Shown here: in pieces, positions 32,824 through 40,337 of the stretch | Position numbering within the stretch: the first letter of the stretch is position 1 | How the letters are laid out: each line of letters starts with the position of its first letter | Source of the DNA: Alkaliphilus sp. B6464 | GTDB taxonomy: Bacteria > Bacillota > Clostridia > Peptostreptococcales > Natronincolaceae | Assembly: GCF_018141165.1 (NCBI RefSeq) | Contig: NZ_CP058557.1 | Location: 1,736,001-1,800,000 of the forward strand | Direction of reading: 5' to 3' | Length of the DNA: 64,000 bases | The notes under the pieces: model-generated | The model's database searches: none | What the model saw: only the letters and a program-made list of their open reading frames with translations | Told to the model about the DNA's origin: nothing | Position numbers and translations under genes: made by a program

Positions 32824-34284
32824 ATGAAATTGGAACTCTATAACCTTAGTATGTATGAAATAAAGAAGAAAATAGAAAAAAAAGAAATAAAGGCTGTGGA
32901 GGTACTTGAAAGTACCTTAAAGAGAATAGAGAGTGTTGAAGATAAAGTACAATCTTATTTAACTTTGACTAAAGACATAGCCTTTTGCAAGGCTAATGAA
33001 ATAGATAAAAGGATTGCTAATAATGAAGCTATAGGAGAGTTAGGTGGTATACCTATGGCGATTAAAGATAATATTTGCACAGAAGAAATATTAACAACAT
33101 GTGCCTCTAAAATGCTACATAATTTTGTGCCGCCCTATAGCGCTACAGTTTATGAAAAACTCTTGATGGAAGATGGAGTTATGCTAGGGAAAACTAATAT
33201 GGATGAGTTTGCTATGGGATCATCTACGGAAAGCTCATTTCATAAAAAAACTAGAAATCCTTGGGATATAAGTAAAGTACCAGGTGGATCTAGCGGAGGG
33301 TCAGCATCTGCTGTGGCAGCAGGCGAGGCTTTTTTTGCTTTGGGCTCAGATACAGGAGGATCGATTAGGCAGCCGGCGGCGTTTTGTGGTGTAGTAGGGT
33401 TAAAGCCTACATACGGATTAGTATCTAGATATGGATTAGTTGCTATGGCTAATTCTTTGGATCATATAGGTCCTATTACAAAGGATGTAACTGACTGTGC
33501 TCTAGTTTTAAATGCTATTATAGGATATGATTCTAAGGATGGAACTTCTATTAAAAGAGATAAGATAGATTATTTGAAAACCTTAAATGGGGAAATAAAA
33601 GGATTAAGAATTGCTATACCTAGAGAATACTTTGATGAAAATTTAAGTGAACCTGTTAGAAAGGCCCTAATTGAAGCAATACAGGTATTTGAAAATTTAG
33701 GTGCTGTCTGTGAGGAAGTATCATTACCAAATACAAAATATGCCATGGCAGTTTATTATATAATATCCCAAACTGAGGTTAGCCTTGCTTTGGCACGTTT
33801 TGATGGAATTAGATATGGACATAGGGCTTTAAACTACAGAAACATAGAAGAATTAGTTAAGTATACAAGAAGTGAAGGCTTCGGACCAGAGGTTAAAACA
33901 AGAATTGTACTAGGGACACATTGGCTAAGTGGTGATAACTATAAGGAATACTATCAGAAGGCTAATGAAGTAAGGAAATTAATTAGACTAGATTTTAATA
34001 ATATATTTTCTAACTATGATGTTGTGCTTACGCCTACTTCAGCTACTGCTGCTTTTGAGCTAGGTTCGAGTCAGGAAAAATCTTTAGCAAGACAAAAAAT
34101 AGATAAATACACAGTAGCTGCTAATTTAGCAGGTATTCCAGCAATATCTATTCCTTGTGGTTTTGACAAAGGCTTACCTATCGGTATGCAGTTAATGGGA
34201 AAGAATTTTGACGAGGAGACTCTTCTAAGGGTAGCTAGGGCTTTTGAAAGAAATACTAGTTTAGATCATAAACCAAGCCTATAG
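32824..34284 (+). CDS. gatA: Asp/Glu-tRNA amidotransferase subunit A (amidase)
   Basis: 486 residues, amidase-signature enzyme that frees ammonia from glutamine. The Ser-cisSer-Lys triad is visible: Lys in MAIKDNICTE near residue 80, Ser-rich GGSSGGSASAVAAGE near residue 155, and GSDTGGSIRQPAAFCG with the nucleophilic Ser. Middle gene of gatCAB. Confidence 0.97.
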   Translation: MKLELYNLSMYEIKKKIEKKEIKAVEVLESTLKRIESVEDKVQSYLTLTKDIAFCKANEIDKRIANNEAIGELGGIPMAIKDNICTEEILTTCASKMLHNFVPPYSATVYEKLLMEDGVMLGKTNMDEFAMGSSTESSFHKKTRNPWDISKVPGGSSGGSASAVAAGEAFFALGSDTGGSIRQPAAFCGVVGLKPTYGLVSRYGLVAMANSLDHIGPITKDVTDCALVLNAIIGYDSKDGTSIKRDKIDYLKTLNGEIKGLRIAIPREYFDENLSEPVRKALIEAIQVFENLGAVCEEVSLPNTKYAMAVYYIISQTEVSLALARFDGIRYGHRALNYRNIEELVKYTRSEGFGPEVKTRIVLGTHWLSGDNYKEYYQKANEVRKLIRLDFNNIFSNYDVVLTPTSATAAFELGSSQEKSLARQKIDKYTVAANLAGIPAISIPCGFDKGLPIGMQLMGKNFDEETLLRVARAFERNTSLDHKPSL

Positions 34285-34299
34285 GATAGGGGTGATAAA

Positions 34300-35727
34300 A
34301 TGAGTATAAGAACAATTATTGGATTAGAAATTCATGTTGAGCTTTCCACAAAATCTAAAATATTTTGTAGCTGTAGTACAGACTTTGGTAGTACAGCAAA
34401 TAGTCAATGTTGCCCTATTTGTATCGGAATGCCAGGTAGCCTCCCTACACTGAATAAAAAGGTGGTAGATTATGCAGTTAAGGCAGGACTCGCTCTAAAT
34501 TGCAATATCGCTAGAGAAAGTAATATGGATAGAAAAAATTACTTTTATCCAGATCTAGTAAAGGGATATCAAATTACCCAATACGATCAACCTCTATGCA
34601 AAAATGGTTTTTTAGAAATTGGACAAGGGAAAAATATAAAAAAGATAGGTATAAAGAGAATCCATATAGAAGAAGATACGGGAAAATCCTTGCATACTAA
34701 TCAAGATGTAACATTACTTGACTATAATCGGAGCGGGGTACCTTTAATAGAAATTGTTACAGAGCCTGATTTAAGCAGTGCAGAGGAAACTAAGGAGTTT
34801 CTAGAAAGCTTGAGGGATATTTTAAAATACATTGGAATTTCAGATGTAAAGATGGAAGAAGGTTCGCTTCGTTGTGATGTTAATATTAACGTTGCAAATG
34901 AGAATGGAAAGTCTTTTTCTAATATAACTGAATTAAAAAACCTTAACTCTTTTAAATCTGTAGTTAAGGCAATAGAGTTTGAAGAAAATCGACATAGATT
35001 GCTTTTACAAGAGGATAAAAATACTTCTAAAGAAACAAGACGCTGGGATGATATAGCAAATATAACTATCTCTATGAGATCTAAGGAAACTGAATATGAC
35101 TATAGATACTTTCTGGAGCCAGACATTATGAATATTGCACTTAGCGAAGATGAAATAAACAAAATTAAAGAGACCTTACCAGAACTACCTAGGGATAAAA
35201 GGGAGAGATGGGCAACTATCTTTAAATTACCAGAATACGATATTAATATTTTAACTTCTTTCTTAGAACTAGCTAATTTTTTTGAAGAAACTATGGCCTA
35301 TTATAATAGCCCTAAAAAACTAAGCAATTGGATTATGACAGAGCTTTTAAGAAGGTTAAAGGAAGAGGAAATGGATATTAATCAGCTAATATTTACACCT
35401 AAGGACTTGGCGGAACTATTAGATCTAATTGATAAGGGGGTAATTAATAACTCCATTGGAAAAAAGGTATTTATGGAGATGTTTAATGGTGAAGGGAAAC
35501 CAAAGATCATTGCAGAGAAAAATGGGTGGATACAAATAGAAGATATTAAAGTTATTGATGAAGTGCTCCGAGGAATATTAAGAGAAAATCCTCATTCGGT
35601 GAATGATTATAGAAATGGTAAAGACAGAGCCTTTGGGTATTTAGTGGGTCAAAGTATGAAGGCTTTAAAAGGTAAAGGAAACCCCCAACTTATTAATAAG
35701 GTGCTAAAAAAATTACTAGAGGAATAA
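34300..35727 (+). CDS. gatB: Asp/Glu-tRNA amidotransferase subunit B
   Basis: 475 residues. It activates the mischarged tRNA with ATP and transfers ammonia from GatA. Motifs: IGLEIHVELSTKSKIFC at the start, the zinc-type cysteines CSCS and CCPICIGMPG, and RKNYFYPDLVKGYQITQYDQ near residue 79. The C-terminal YqeY-like tail (FGYLVGQSMKALKGKGNPQL) binds tRNA. GGGGTGATAAA precedes the ATG. Confidence 0.97.
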   Translation: MSIRTIIGLEIHVELSTKSKIFCSCSTDFGSTANSQCCPICIGMPGSLPTLNKKVVDYAVKAGLALNCNIARESNMDRKNYFYPDLVKGYQITQYDQPLCKNGFLEIGQGKNIKKIGIKRIHIEEDTGKSLHTNQDVTLLDYNRSGVPLIEIVTEPDLSSAEETKEFLESLRDILKYIGISDVKMEEGSLRCDVNINVANENGKSFSNITELKNLNSFKSVVKAIEFEENRHRLLLQEDKNTSKETRRWDDIANITISMRSKETEYDYRYFLEPDIMNIALSEDEINKIKETLPELPRDKRERWATIFKLPEYDINILTSFLELANFFEETMAYYNSPKKLSNWIMTELLRRLKEEEMDINQLIFTPKDLAELLDLIDKGVINNSIGKKVFMEMFNGEGKPKIIAEKNGWIQIEDIKVIDEVLRGILRENPHSVNDYRNGKDRAFGYLVGQSMKALKGKGNPQLINKVLKKLLEE

Positions 35728-36086
35728 ACAGAAACTCTGATAATATGGAATGTTATATAGAATAATTAAAAAAATCTCTATAGGAGCGATTAGAAAGTGA
35801 AAAGATGGGTTATGGATGATACAATTTTTGATAAAGATCATAAAAAGAAGAACATTTTAGAATAGGCATTATTAAACCTTCTATCAATAGGGCTTTTGTA
35901 TTGCCTACTCCCCAAAAATATCATCTTAAATGGAGTTATGTTAGGTATTAGAAGGCTTAGGCTTTACCCTCTTTTTTTAGATCTATTTCGTAGTAACACT
36001 TTTGCTAGTCTGTAATATATTTGTATTAGAAAAGGAGTAAAGCAATAATCAACTTTTCTAATATAAAAATAGGGAAGGCGAACATA
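35728..36086. other. Intergenic region after gatCAB with a recurring terminator
   Basis: About 360 bp. It has one tiny frame (GTG at 35797 to TAG at 35865, 22 codons, weak ribosome site) that I do not accept as a gene, and a copy of the recurring terminator family at 35941-35979. The left arm of that copy is degenerate. This may be a decayed spore-gene cassette. Confidence 0.45.
35941..35979 (+). terminator. Recurring terminator family, copy 1 (degenerate)
   Basis: TTAGGTATTAGAAGGCTTAG, then GCTTTACCCTC and a seven-T run. Close to the copies at 36503, 50076, 51152 and 51521 but with an imperfect left arm. Confidence 0.55.
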
Positions 36087-36443
36087 ATGAATTATAGCCA
36101 AGAAATTAATACACAAAGGTGCGATGATCTAATTAGTATAGGTGCAACATGTGTAGCTCAGATAGAAGCAAGGTTTTTCTGGCTTATAGAAGTCGAAATG
36201 GACGTTATGGGTAAATTAAGGGAAGAAGTGATTGTAAGAGAAATAACAGCGACTCAAGCAACAGTACTAATAGCAACAGGAGTTATGCGTTGTCAAATAG
36301 TTGATACACCTCCTACTTCAATTCCAGGAACAGAAGAGGAGCCTATTTGTGCGTTTGTAGTAGGTAAAAATGTGTTCTTAGTATTTAGTGTGAAAAATAA
36401 AACTGACCGTCTGGTTCTAGTTAGAGCACCTTTATGTATGTAG
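36087..36443 (+). CDS. Orphan 118-aa protein, possibly sporulation-linked
   Basis: 118 residues, no signal peptide or membrane helix, mostly beta-prone (RFFWLIEVEMDVMGKLREEV, then CAFVVGKNVFLVFSVK), with four or five cysteines. I do not recognise the family. GGGAAGGCG precedes the ATG. It is flanked by two copies of a terminator otherwise found behind small spore proteins at 50-51.5 kb. That hints at a coat or sporulation role, but this is inference from neighbours only. Confidence 0.6.
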   Translation: MNYSQEINTQRCDDLISIGATCVAQIEARFFWLIEVEMDVMGKLREEVIVREITATQATVLIATGVMRCQIVDTPPTSIPGTEEEPICAFVVGKNVFLVFSVKNKTDRLVLVRAPLCM

Positions 36444-36502
36444 AATTATTTAATCAAATTATGTCACGGTGATAGTTTCTAAATGAAATACTGAAATAAA
36501 AT

Positions 36503-36540
36503 GGTGGGGTAGCTTATGCTTTACCCTATTTTTTTATTTT
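36503..36540 (+). terminator. Recurring terminator family, copy 2
   Basis: GGTGGGGTAGCTTATGCTTT followed by ACCCTATTTTTTTA. The stem is GGGTAGC/GCTTTACCC with loop TTAT. Confidence 0.75.
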
Positions 36541-36695
36541 AATTTATTGTAACTAAAGCTTCTAAACGTTAATATCATAGCTTTAAGAGTATATTTTATT
36601 TTCTATTAATCTTTTTATTATATGCTTTCATATTCATAATATGAGTTAATAGAGGGATTTTTTGAAATTTATAATAGTTGAAAGGAGGACACATT

Positions 36696-38081
36696 ATGGT
36701 TGAATTAACCTTAGTACACTGGATTTATGTAGTAGTGGTTATCATTGTTCTAGCAGTAATGATTATGAGAAGGGATACGTTAATACCATGTGTTATAGGA
36801 ATATTTTTAATGGGGTTGGCTTCTAAAAAGGGTATTGTGGGAGCCGCAGGAGGTATATTTAATTCCTTCGTTGTTGCAGGGGTGGAATTACTAGGAATTA
36901 TATTTATTATTTCTGTAATTGTATCCATGTCTAGATTACTAGAAGATATAGGGGCAAACCAATTAATGATTAGGCCATTGACAAAACTAATAAAAACACC
37001 AAATCAAGCTTTTTGGTTTATTGGAATTGTAATGCTTCTTGTATCTTGGTTTTTTTGGCCTTCTCCTGCTACTGCATTGGTAGGAGCTGTATTACTACCA
37101 GTAGCTTTAAAGGTAGGGTTACCTGCAATTGGGGCTGCTGTAGCTATTAATTTATTTGGCCATGGACTAGCTTTATCAAGTGACCTTGTTATTCAAGGAG
37201 CACCTACAATAACCGCAAGCACTGCAGGAGTAAATGTAGCAGAACTTACGAGCAAAGGTATACCTTTATTTGCAGTTATGGCAGTTGTTACTATTACTGC
37301 AGCCTATATTTTATTAAAAAGGGATATGAAAAATGGCACTCTAAAGCTTGACAATACAATGATTAAAGAAAGCGATACTGAGGAAAAAGAAGTGCGGCCA
37401 GTTGCAAAGATTGCAGCTTTTATAGTTCCTATAGCTTTCGGATTAAATATTTTAGCTATGTTTATGTTTGAGCTAAGGGGTGGAGATGCTACAGCCCTAA
37501 TAGGCGGAACAGCAGTCTTAATATTAGTAGTTTTATGTTTCTTAGAATATAAATCTAAGGCTTTAGAAAAAATCACCGACTACATTAAAGCAGGATTTGT
37601 ATTTGGTATAGAGATATTTGGACCTATTATTCCAATAGCTGCATTTTTCTACATGGGAGATATGGGATCTTTTTCTCAAGTAATGGGAGCAGGAGCACTA
37701 CCAGCAGCATCTCAAGGCATTTTAGCTGATCTTGGTACAGCTTTAGCTTCAGTAGCACCGATGAATAGACCTACAGTCGCCATTATGGAAATGGGTATAG
37801 GTGGCCTTACTGGACTTGATGGATCTGGTTTTTCTGGTTTATCATTAGCAGGAGCAGTAGCTAAGGTATTTGGTACGGCAGTAAATGGAAGCATAGCTGT
37901 ATTAGCAGCTTTAGGTCAAATAGGATCAGTCTGGGTTGGAGGAGGAACTATAGTACCTTGGAGTTTAATTCCTGCAGCAGCTATTTGTAATGTACCACCT
38001 ATGGAATTAGCACGTAGAAATCTTGTCCCCGTAATGATAGGATTGATTGTTACCACTATTGTAGCCATATTTTTAATCTAG
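36696..38081 (+). CDS. Multi-pass membrane transporter, ion-transporter superfamily
   Basis: 461 residues with about 12 membrane helices. It is organised as two halves with helix-breaking loops (FFWPSPATALVGAVLLP near residue 115; LTGLDGSGFSGLSLAG near residue 373; QIGSVWVGGGTIVPW near residue 415). This layout suggests an IT/ArsB-GntP-type secondary carrier for an organic anion, but I cannot name the substrate. The start is the ATG at 36696 after AAAGGAGGAC; 36678 has no site. Single-gene unit with its own terminator. Confidence 0.75.
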   Translation: MVELTLVHWIYVVVVIIVLAVMIMRRDTLIPCVIGIFLMGLASKKGIVGAAGGIFNSFVVAGVELLGIIFIISVIVSMSRLLEDIGANQLMIRPLTKLIKTPNQAFWFIGIVMLLVSWFFWPSPATALVGAVLLPVALKVGLPAIGAAVAINLFGHGLALSSDLVIQGAPTITASTAGVNVAELTSKGIPLFAVMAVVTITAAYILLKRDMKNGTLKLDNTMIKESDTEEKEVRPVAKIAAFIVPIAFGLNILAMFMFELRGGDATALIGGTAVLILVVLCFLEYKSKALEKITDYIKAGFVFGIEIFGPIIPIAAFFYMGDMGSFSQVMGAGALPAASQGILADLGTALASVAPMNRPTVAIMEMGIGGLTGLDGSGFSGLSLAGAVAKVFGTAVNGSIAVLAALGQIGSVWVGGGTIVPWSLIPAAAICNVPPMELARRNLVPVMIGLIVTTIVAIFLI

Positions 38082-38098
38082 AACACTTTAATTAGAAC

Positions 38099-38145
38099 AA
38101 CAAAGCTCACTAGTAATACTTTTACTGATGAGCTTTGTCTTTACA
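38099..38145 (+). terminator. Terminator after the transporter gene
   Basis: ACAAAGCTCA / TGAGCTTTGT with an inner partly paired ACTAGTAATA...TACTGA loop, then CTTT. Confidence 0.75.
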
Positions 38146-38194
38146 TAACTGAAATAATATCGGAAAACTTTAAACATAATAAGTATAAAAAACA

Positions 38195-38356
38195 CTAATA
38201 ATAACTAATATTAGATTTTTTTATCCCACCATCCTTTTTGTTCTTAAAATACGCACAATCTTGTTCTTGTGTGTTTGATACCGAGGTTACATGGGTTAAA
38301 GTACATTCGCCTTCCTTTTCATAAACACAAGGACTAATACATTGGATCATAGTCAC
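38195..38356 (-). CDS. Small cysteine-rich protein (53 aa)
   Basis: A real small gene. GTG start at 38354-38356, seven bases after GGAGGT. The protein starts MTMIQCISPCVYEKEGECTL and has a DCAYF element, giving four cysteines in a C-x3-C-x7-C-x15-C pattern. Many Clostridia carry 50-60-residue proteins with this CxxxC...GxC...DCxYF arrangement, sometimes mislabelled hydroxymyristoyl-ACP dehydratase. The function is unknown; a metal-binding or disulfide-linked spore role is possible. It is divergent from the gene at 38448. Confidence 0.75.
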   Translation of the reverse strand: MTMIQCISPCVYEKEGECTLTHVTSVSNTQEQDCAYFKNKKDGGIKKSNISYY

Positions 38357-38447
38357 AAAAACCACCTCCTAATATATATTTTGTCTAAAATAAGTTTTAA
38401 AATGCCATGCAATTATTGTTATTTAAACAAAAGGAGGCAGATTATTA

Positions 38448-39038
38448 ATGTTCTTTGATGATTATTTAAAAACTAATAAGGTTTATCATATTGCACCTAT
38501 TAATGATTTAAACCAAATTTTATTAAATGGAATTAAATATGATGATAAAGTCACTTATGGAGATAAATATTATGACTTTCATTGCTTTATTGATAGCTTA
38601 AAGCCATCACATATACCATCTTGGGTAAAAAGAAAAAAATCTATATTTGCAACAATGAATTATCGTGATCATCCTAATTTTTACTCTCACAATGTTGTAA
38701 TGGCATTAACTATAGACCCATCAAGATGTTGGGTTGCTAACGAAAATACAGCGAATCAAACATATGAACCCTTTGTTTTACAAGAAGTAGAACTCTTAAA
38801 TGGAGCCAAGGAATATATGAAACAGGAAGGTAAACGTCTAATAGAAGAATATTGGGAAACATCATTAAGCTTTGAAGATAACTTAAATAAACGTATGGAT
38901 TTAAAGGAAGGCTATGATGCAGAAGTTTTAATATTACATTCTATTGATCCTAAAGATATTGAAATATTATATATAGTTTCTGATCATAAGGTTATGGAAT
39001 TTAATGAGTGGAAGAAAGTATTTTGTAAAGGTAAATAA
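38448..39038 (+). CDS. Unknown 196-aa protein with ART-like N-terminal pattern
   Basis: 196 residues, cytosolic. Residues 10-31 (NKVYHIAPINDLNQILLNGI) resemble the H-x-T/A...L..IL..GI opening of Tpt1/DarT-like ADP-ribosyltransferase folds. Later come a VMALTIDPSRCWVAN strand and Glu-rich segments that could offer the catalytic Glu. The match is by eye and may be wrong. AAAGGAGGCAG precedes the ATG. No obvious antitoxin partner lies beside it; the next gene is a HypE-like enzyme 45 bp downstream, possibly cotranscribed. Confidence 0.6.
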   Translation: MFFDDYLKTNKVYHIAPINDLNQILLNGIKYDDKVTYGDKYYDFHCFIDSLKPSHIPSWVKRKKSIFATMNYRDHPNFYSHNVVMALTIDPSRCWVANENTANQTYEPFVLQEVELLNGAKEYMKQEGKRLIEEYWETSLSFEDNLNKRMDLKEGYDAEVLILHSIDPKDIEILYIVSDHKVMEFNEWKKVFCKGK

Positions 39039-39083
39039 GACATTCTATGATATAATATTTGCATAAACAAGTAAGGATAGGGG

Positions 39084-40085
39084 ATGCAAATACAGATGGA
39101 AATAGGCAAAATACCTACAGAAGTGTTAAAGGAAGTAATTTTTTCTAATATTAAACATAGACGGTCTGAAGTGTTGGTTAGGCCTAATATTGGCGAGGAT
39201 TGTGCAGTAGTAGATTTTGGTGATTATGTTTGTGTAATGAGTACTGATCCTATTACTGGAGCTATTAAGGACATTGGTAGTTTGGCAATACATATTTCCT
39301 GTAATGATATAGCTTCTAGTGGTGTTGAACCACTTGGAATAATGTTGACTATTATGGCACCGCCGAATACAACTAAAGAAGATTTAAGTTATGTTATGGC
39401 AGAGGCAAATAAAGCTGCTGCTTCTATTAATGTAGAAATAATCGGAGGCCATACAGAAATTACAGATGCTGTTAACCGAATGATAATTAGTGCTACAGCC
39501 ATAGGCAGACAACTTAAAAGTAAATTAGTACTTTCTGAAGGTGCAAAAATTGAAGATGCAGTGTTTATGACTAAACACGTAGGACTGGAAGGGGTAGCTA
39601 TAATAGCTAGAGATTTAGAAGAAAAATTAAAGGACAAGATTAGTTACGATATAATTAAATCTGCTCAGGAATTTTCTAAAGATATAAGTGTAGTTAAAGA
39701 AGGAATTCTGGCTAGCAGTGTAGGAGTGCATAGTATGCACGATGTTACTGAGGGTGGAATTTTTGGTGCTCTATGGGAATTAGCAGAAGCATCGGGACTA
39801 GGTATAGAAGTATATGAGGATAATATAAATATAAGGGAAGAAACAATGCAAATATGTAAGTTGTTTTCAATTAATCCAATGAGATTAATTTCTAGCGGAG
39901 TTATGGTTATTACTGTTTCTCAAGATAAGAAGGATTTGATGGTTGAAGCTTTTAATAGTAAAGGCATGGATATAACAGAGATTGGAAAAGTTATAAAAGA
40001 AGGACGTATAGTTGTAAAAGGAGATAAACTAATAGATTTAGAACCTCCATATGTAGATGAGTTATACAAAGCATTTGAAGGTTAG
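39084..40085 (+). CDS. AIR synthase-related protein, HypE-like
   Basis: 333 residues, PurM/HypE/ThiL/SelD fold. ATP-site patterns: IGEDCAVVDFGDYVCVMSTD near residue 32, then ISCNDIASSGVEPLGIMLTI and IIGGHTEITDAVNR. Full HypE ends in a Pro-x-Cys-like carbamoylation tail. This protein ends DELYKAFEG with no terminal cysteine, so it is not a standard hydrogenase maturase. It also lacks the SelD glycine-rich Sec/Cys N-terminus. The exact reaction is unknown. AAGGAT lies before the ATG at 39084; an ATG at 39096 is an alternative. Confidence 0.8.
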   Translation: MQIQMEIGKIPTEVLKEVIFSNIKHRRSEVLVRPNIGEDCAVVDFGDYVCVMSTDPITGAIKDIGSLAIHISCNDIASSGVEPLGIMLTIMAPPNTTKEDLSYVMAEANKAAASINVEIIGGHTEITDAVNRMIISATAIGRQLKSKLVLSEGAKIEDAVFMTKHVGLEGVAIIARDLEEKLKDKISYDIIKSAQEFSKDISVVKEGILASSVGVHSMHDVTEGGIFGALWELAEASGLGIEVYEDNINIREETMQICKLFSINPMRLISSGVMVITVSQDKKDLMVEAFNSKGMDITEIGKVIKEGRIVVKGDKLIDLEPPYVDELYKAFEG

Positions 40086-40101
40086 CATATTATTAATTAT
40101 G

Positions 40102-40127
40102 GGGAAGGGCATAAGTCCTTCTTTTTC
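40102..40127 (+). terminator. Terminator after the HypE-like gene
   Basis: GGGAAGGGC / GTCCTTC with loop ATAA, followed by TTTTT. Confidence 0.75.
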
Positions 40128-40337
40128 GTGCGCAATTTTTTATTATATGCAACCTTTTTCCATTTTATTCGTCAAAAACTATAGTATTATTACATCTTAA
40201 TTACAATTTACCATATTCATTGACATAAGATTTTACATAATGATATAAATAATAGTAAAGGAAGTCATTGGTAATAGAAATTAATATTATTGAGCGGGCT
40301 AATGTTTAAATTGTTAATAAAAAATAGGAGGGGACCA

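Noticed and set aside
35797-35865. 22-codon frame with GTG start after gatB
   Set aside because: Too short, weak ribosome site and no recognisable features.
39084-40085. SelD (selenophosphate synthetase), tempting because of the selenoprotein
   Set aside because: Lacks the SelD N-terminal Cys/Sec and glycine-rich loop; it is a HypE-like AIR synthase relative.
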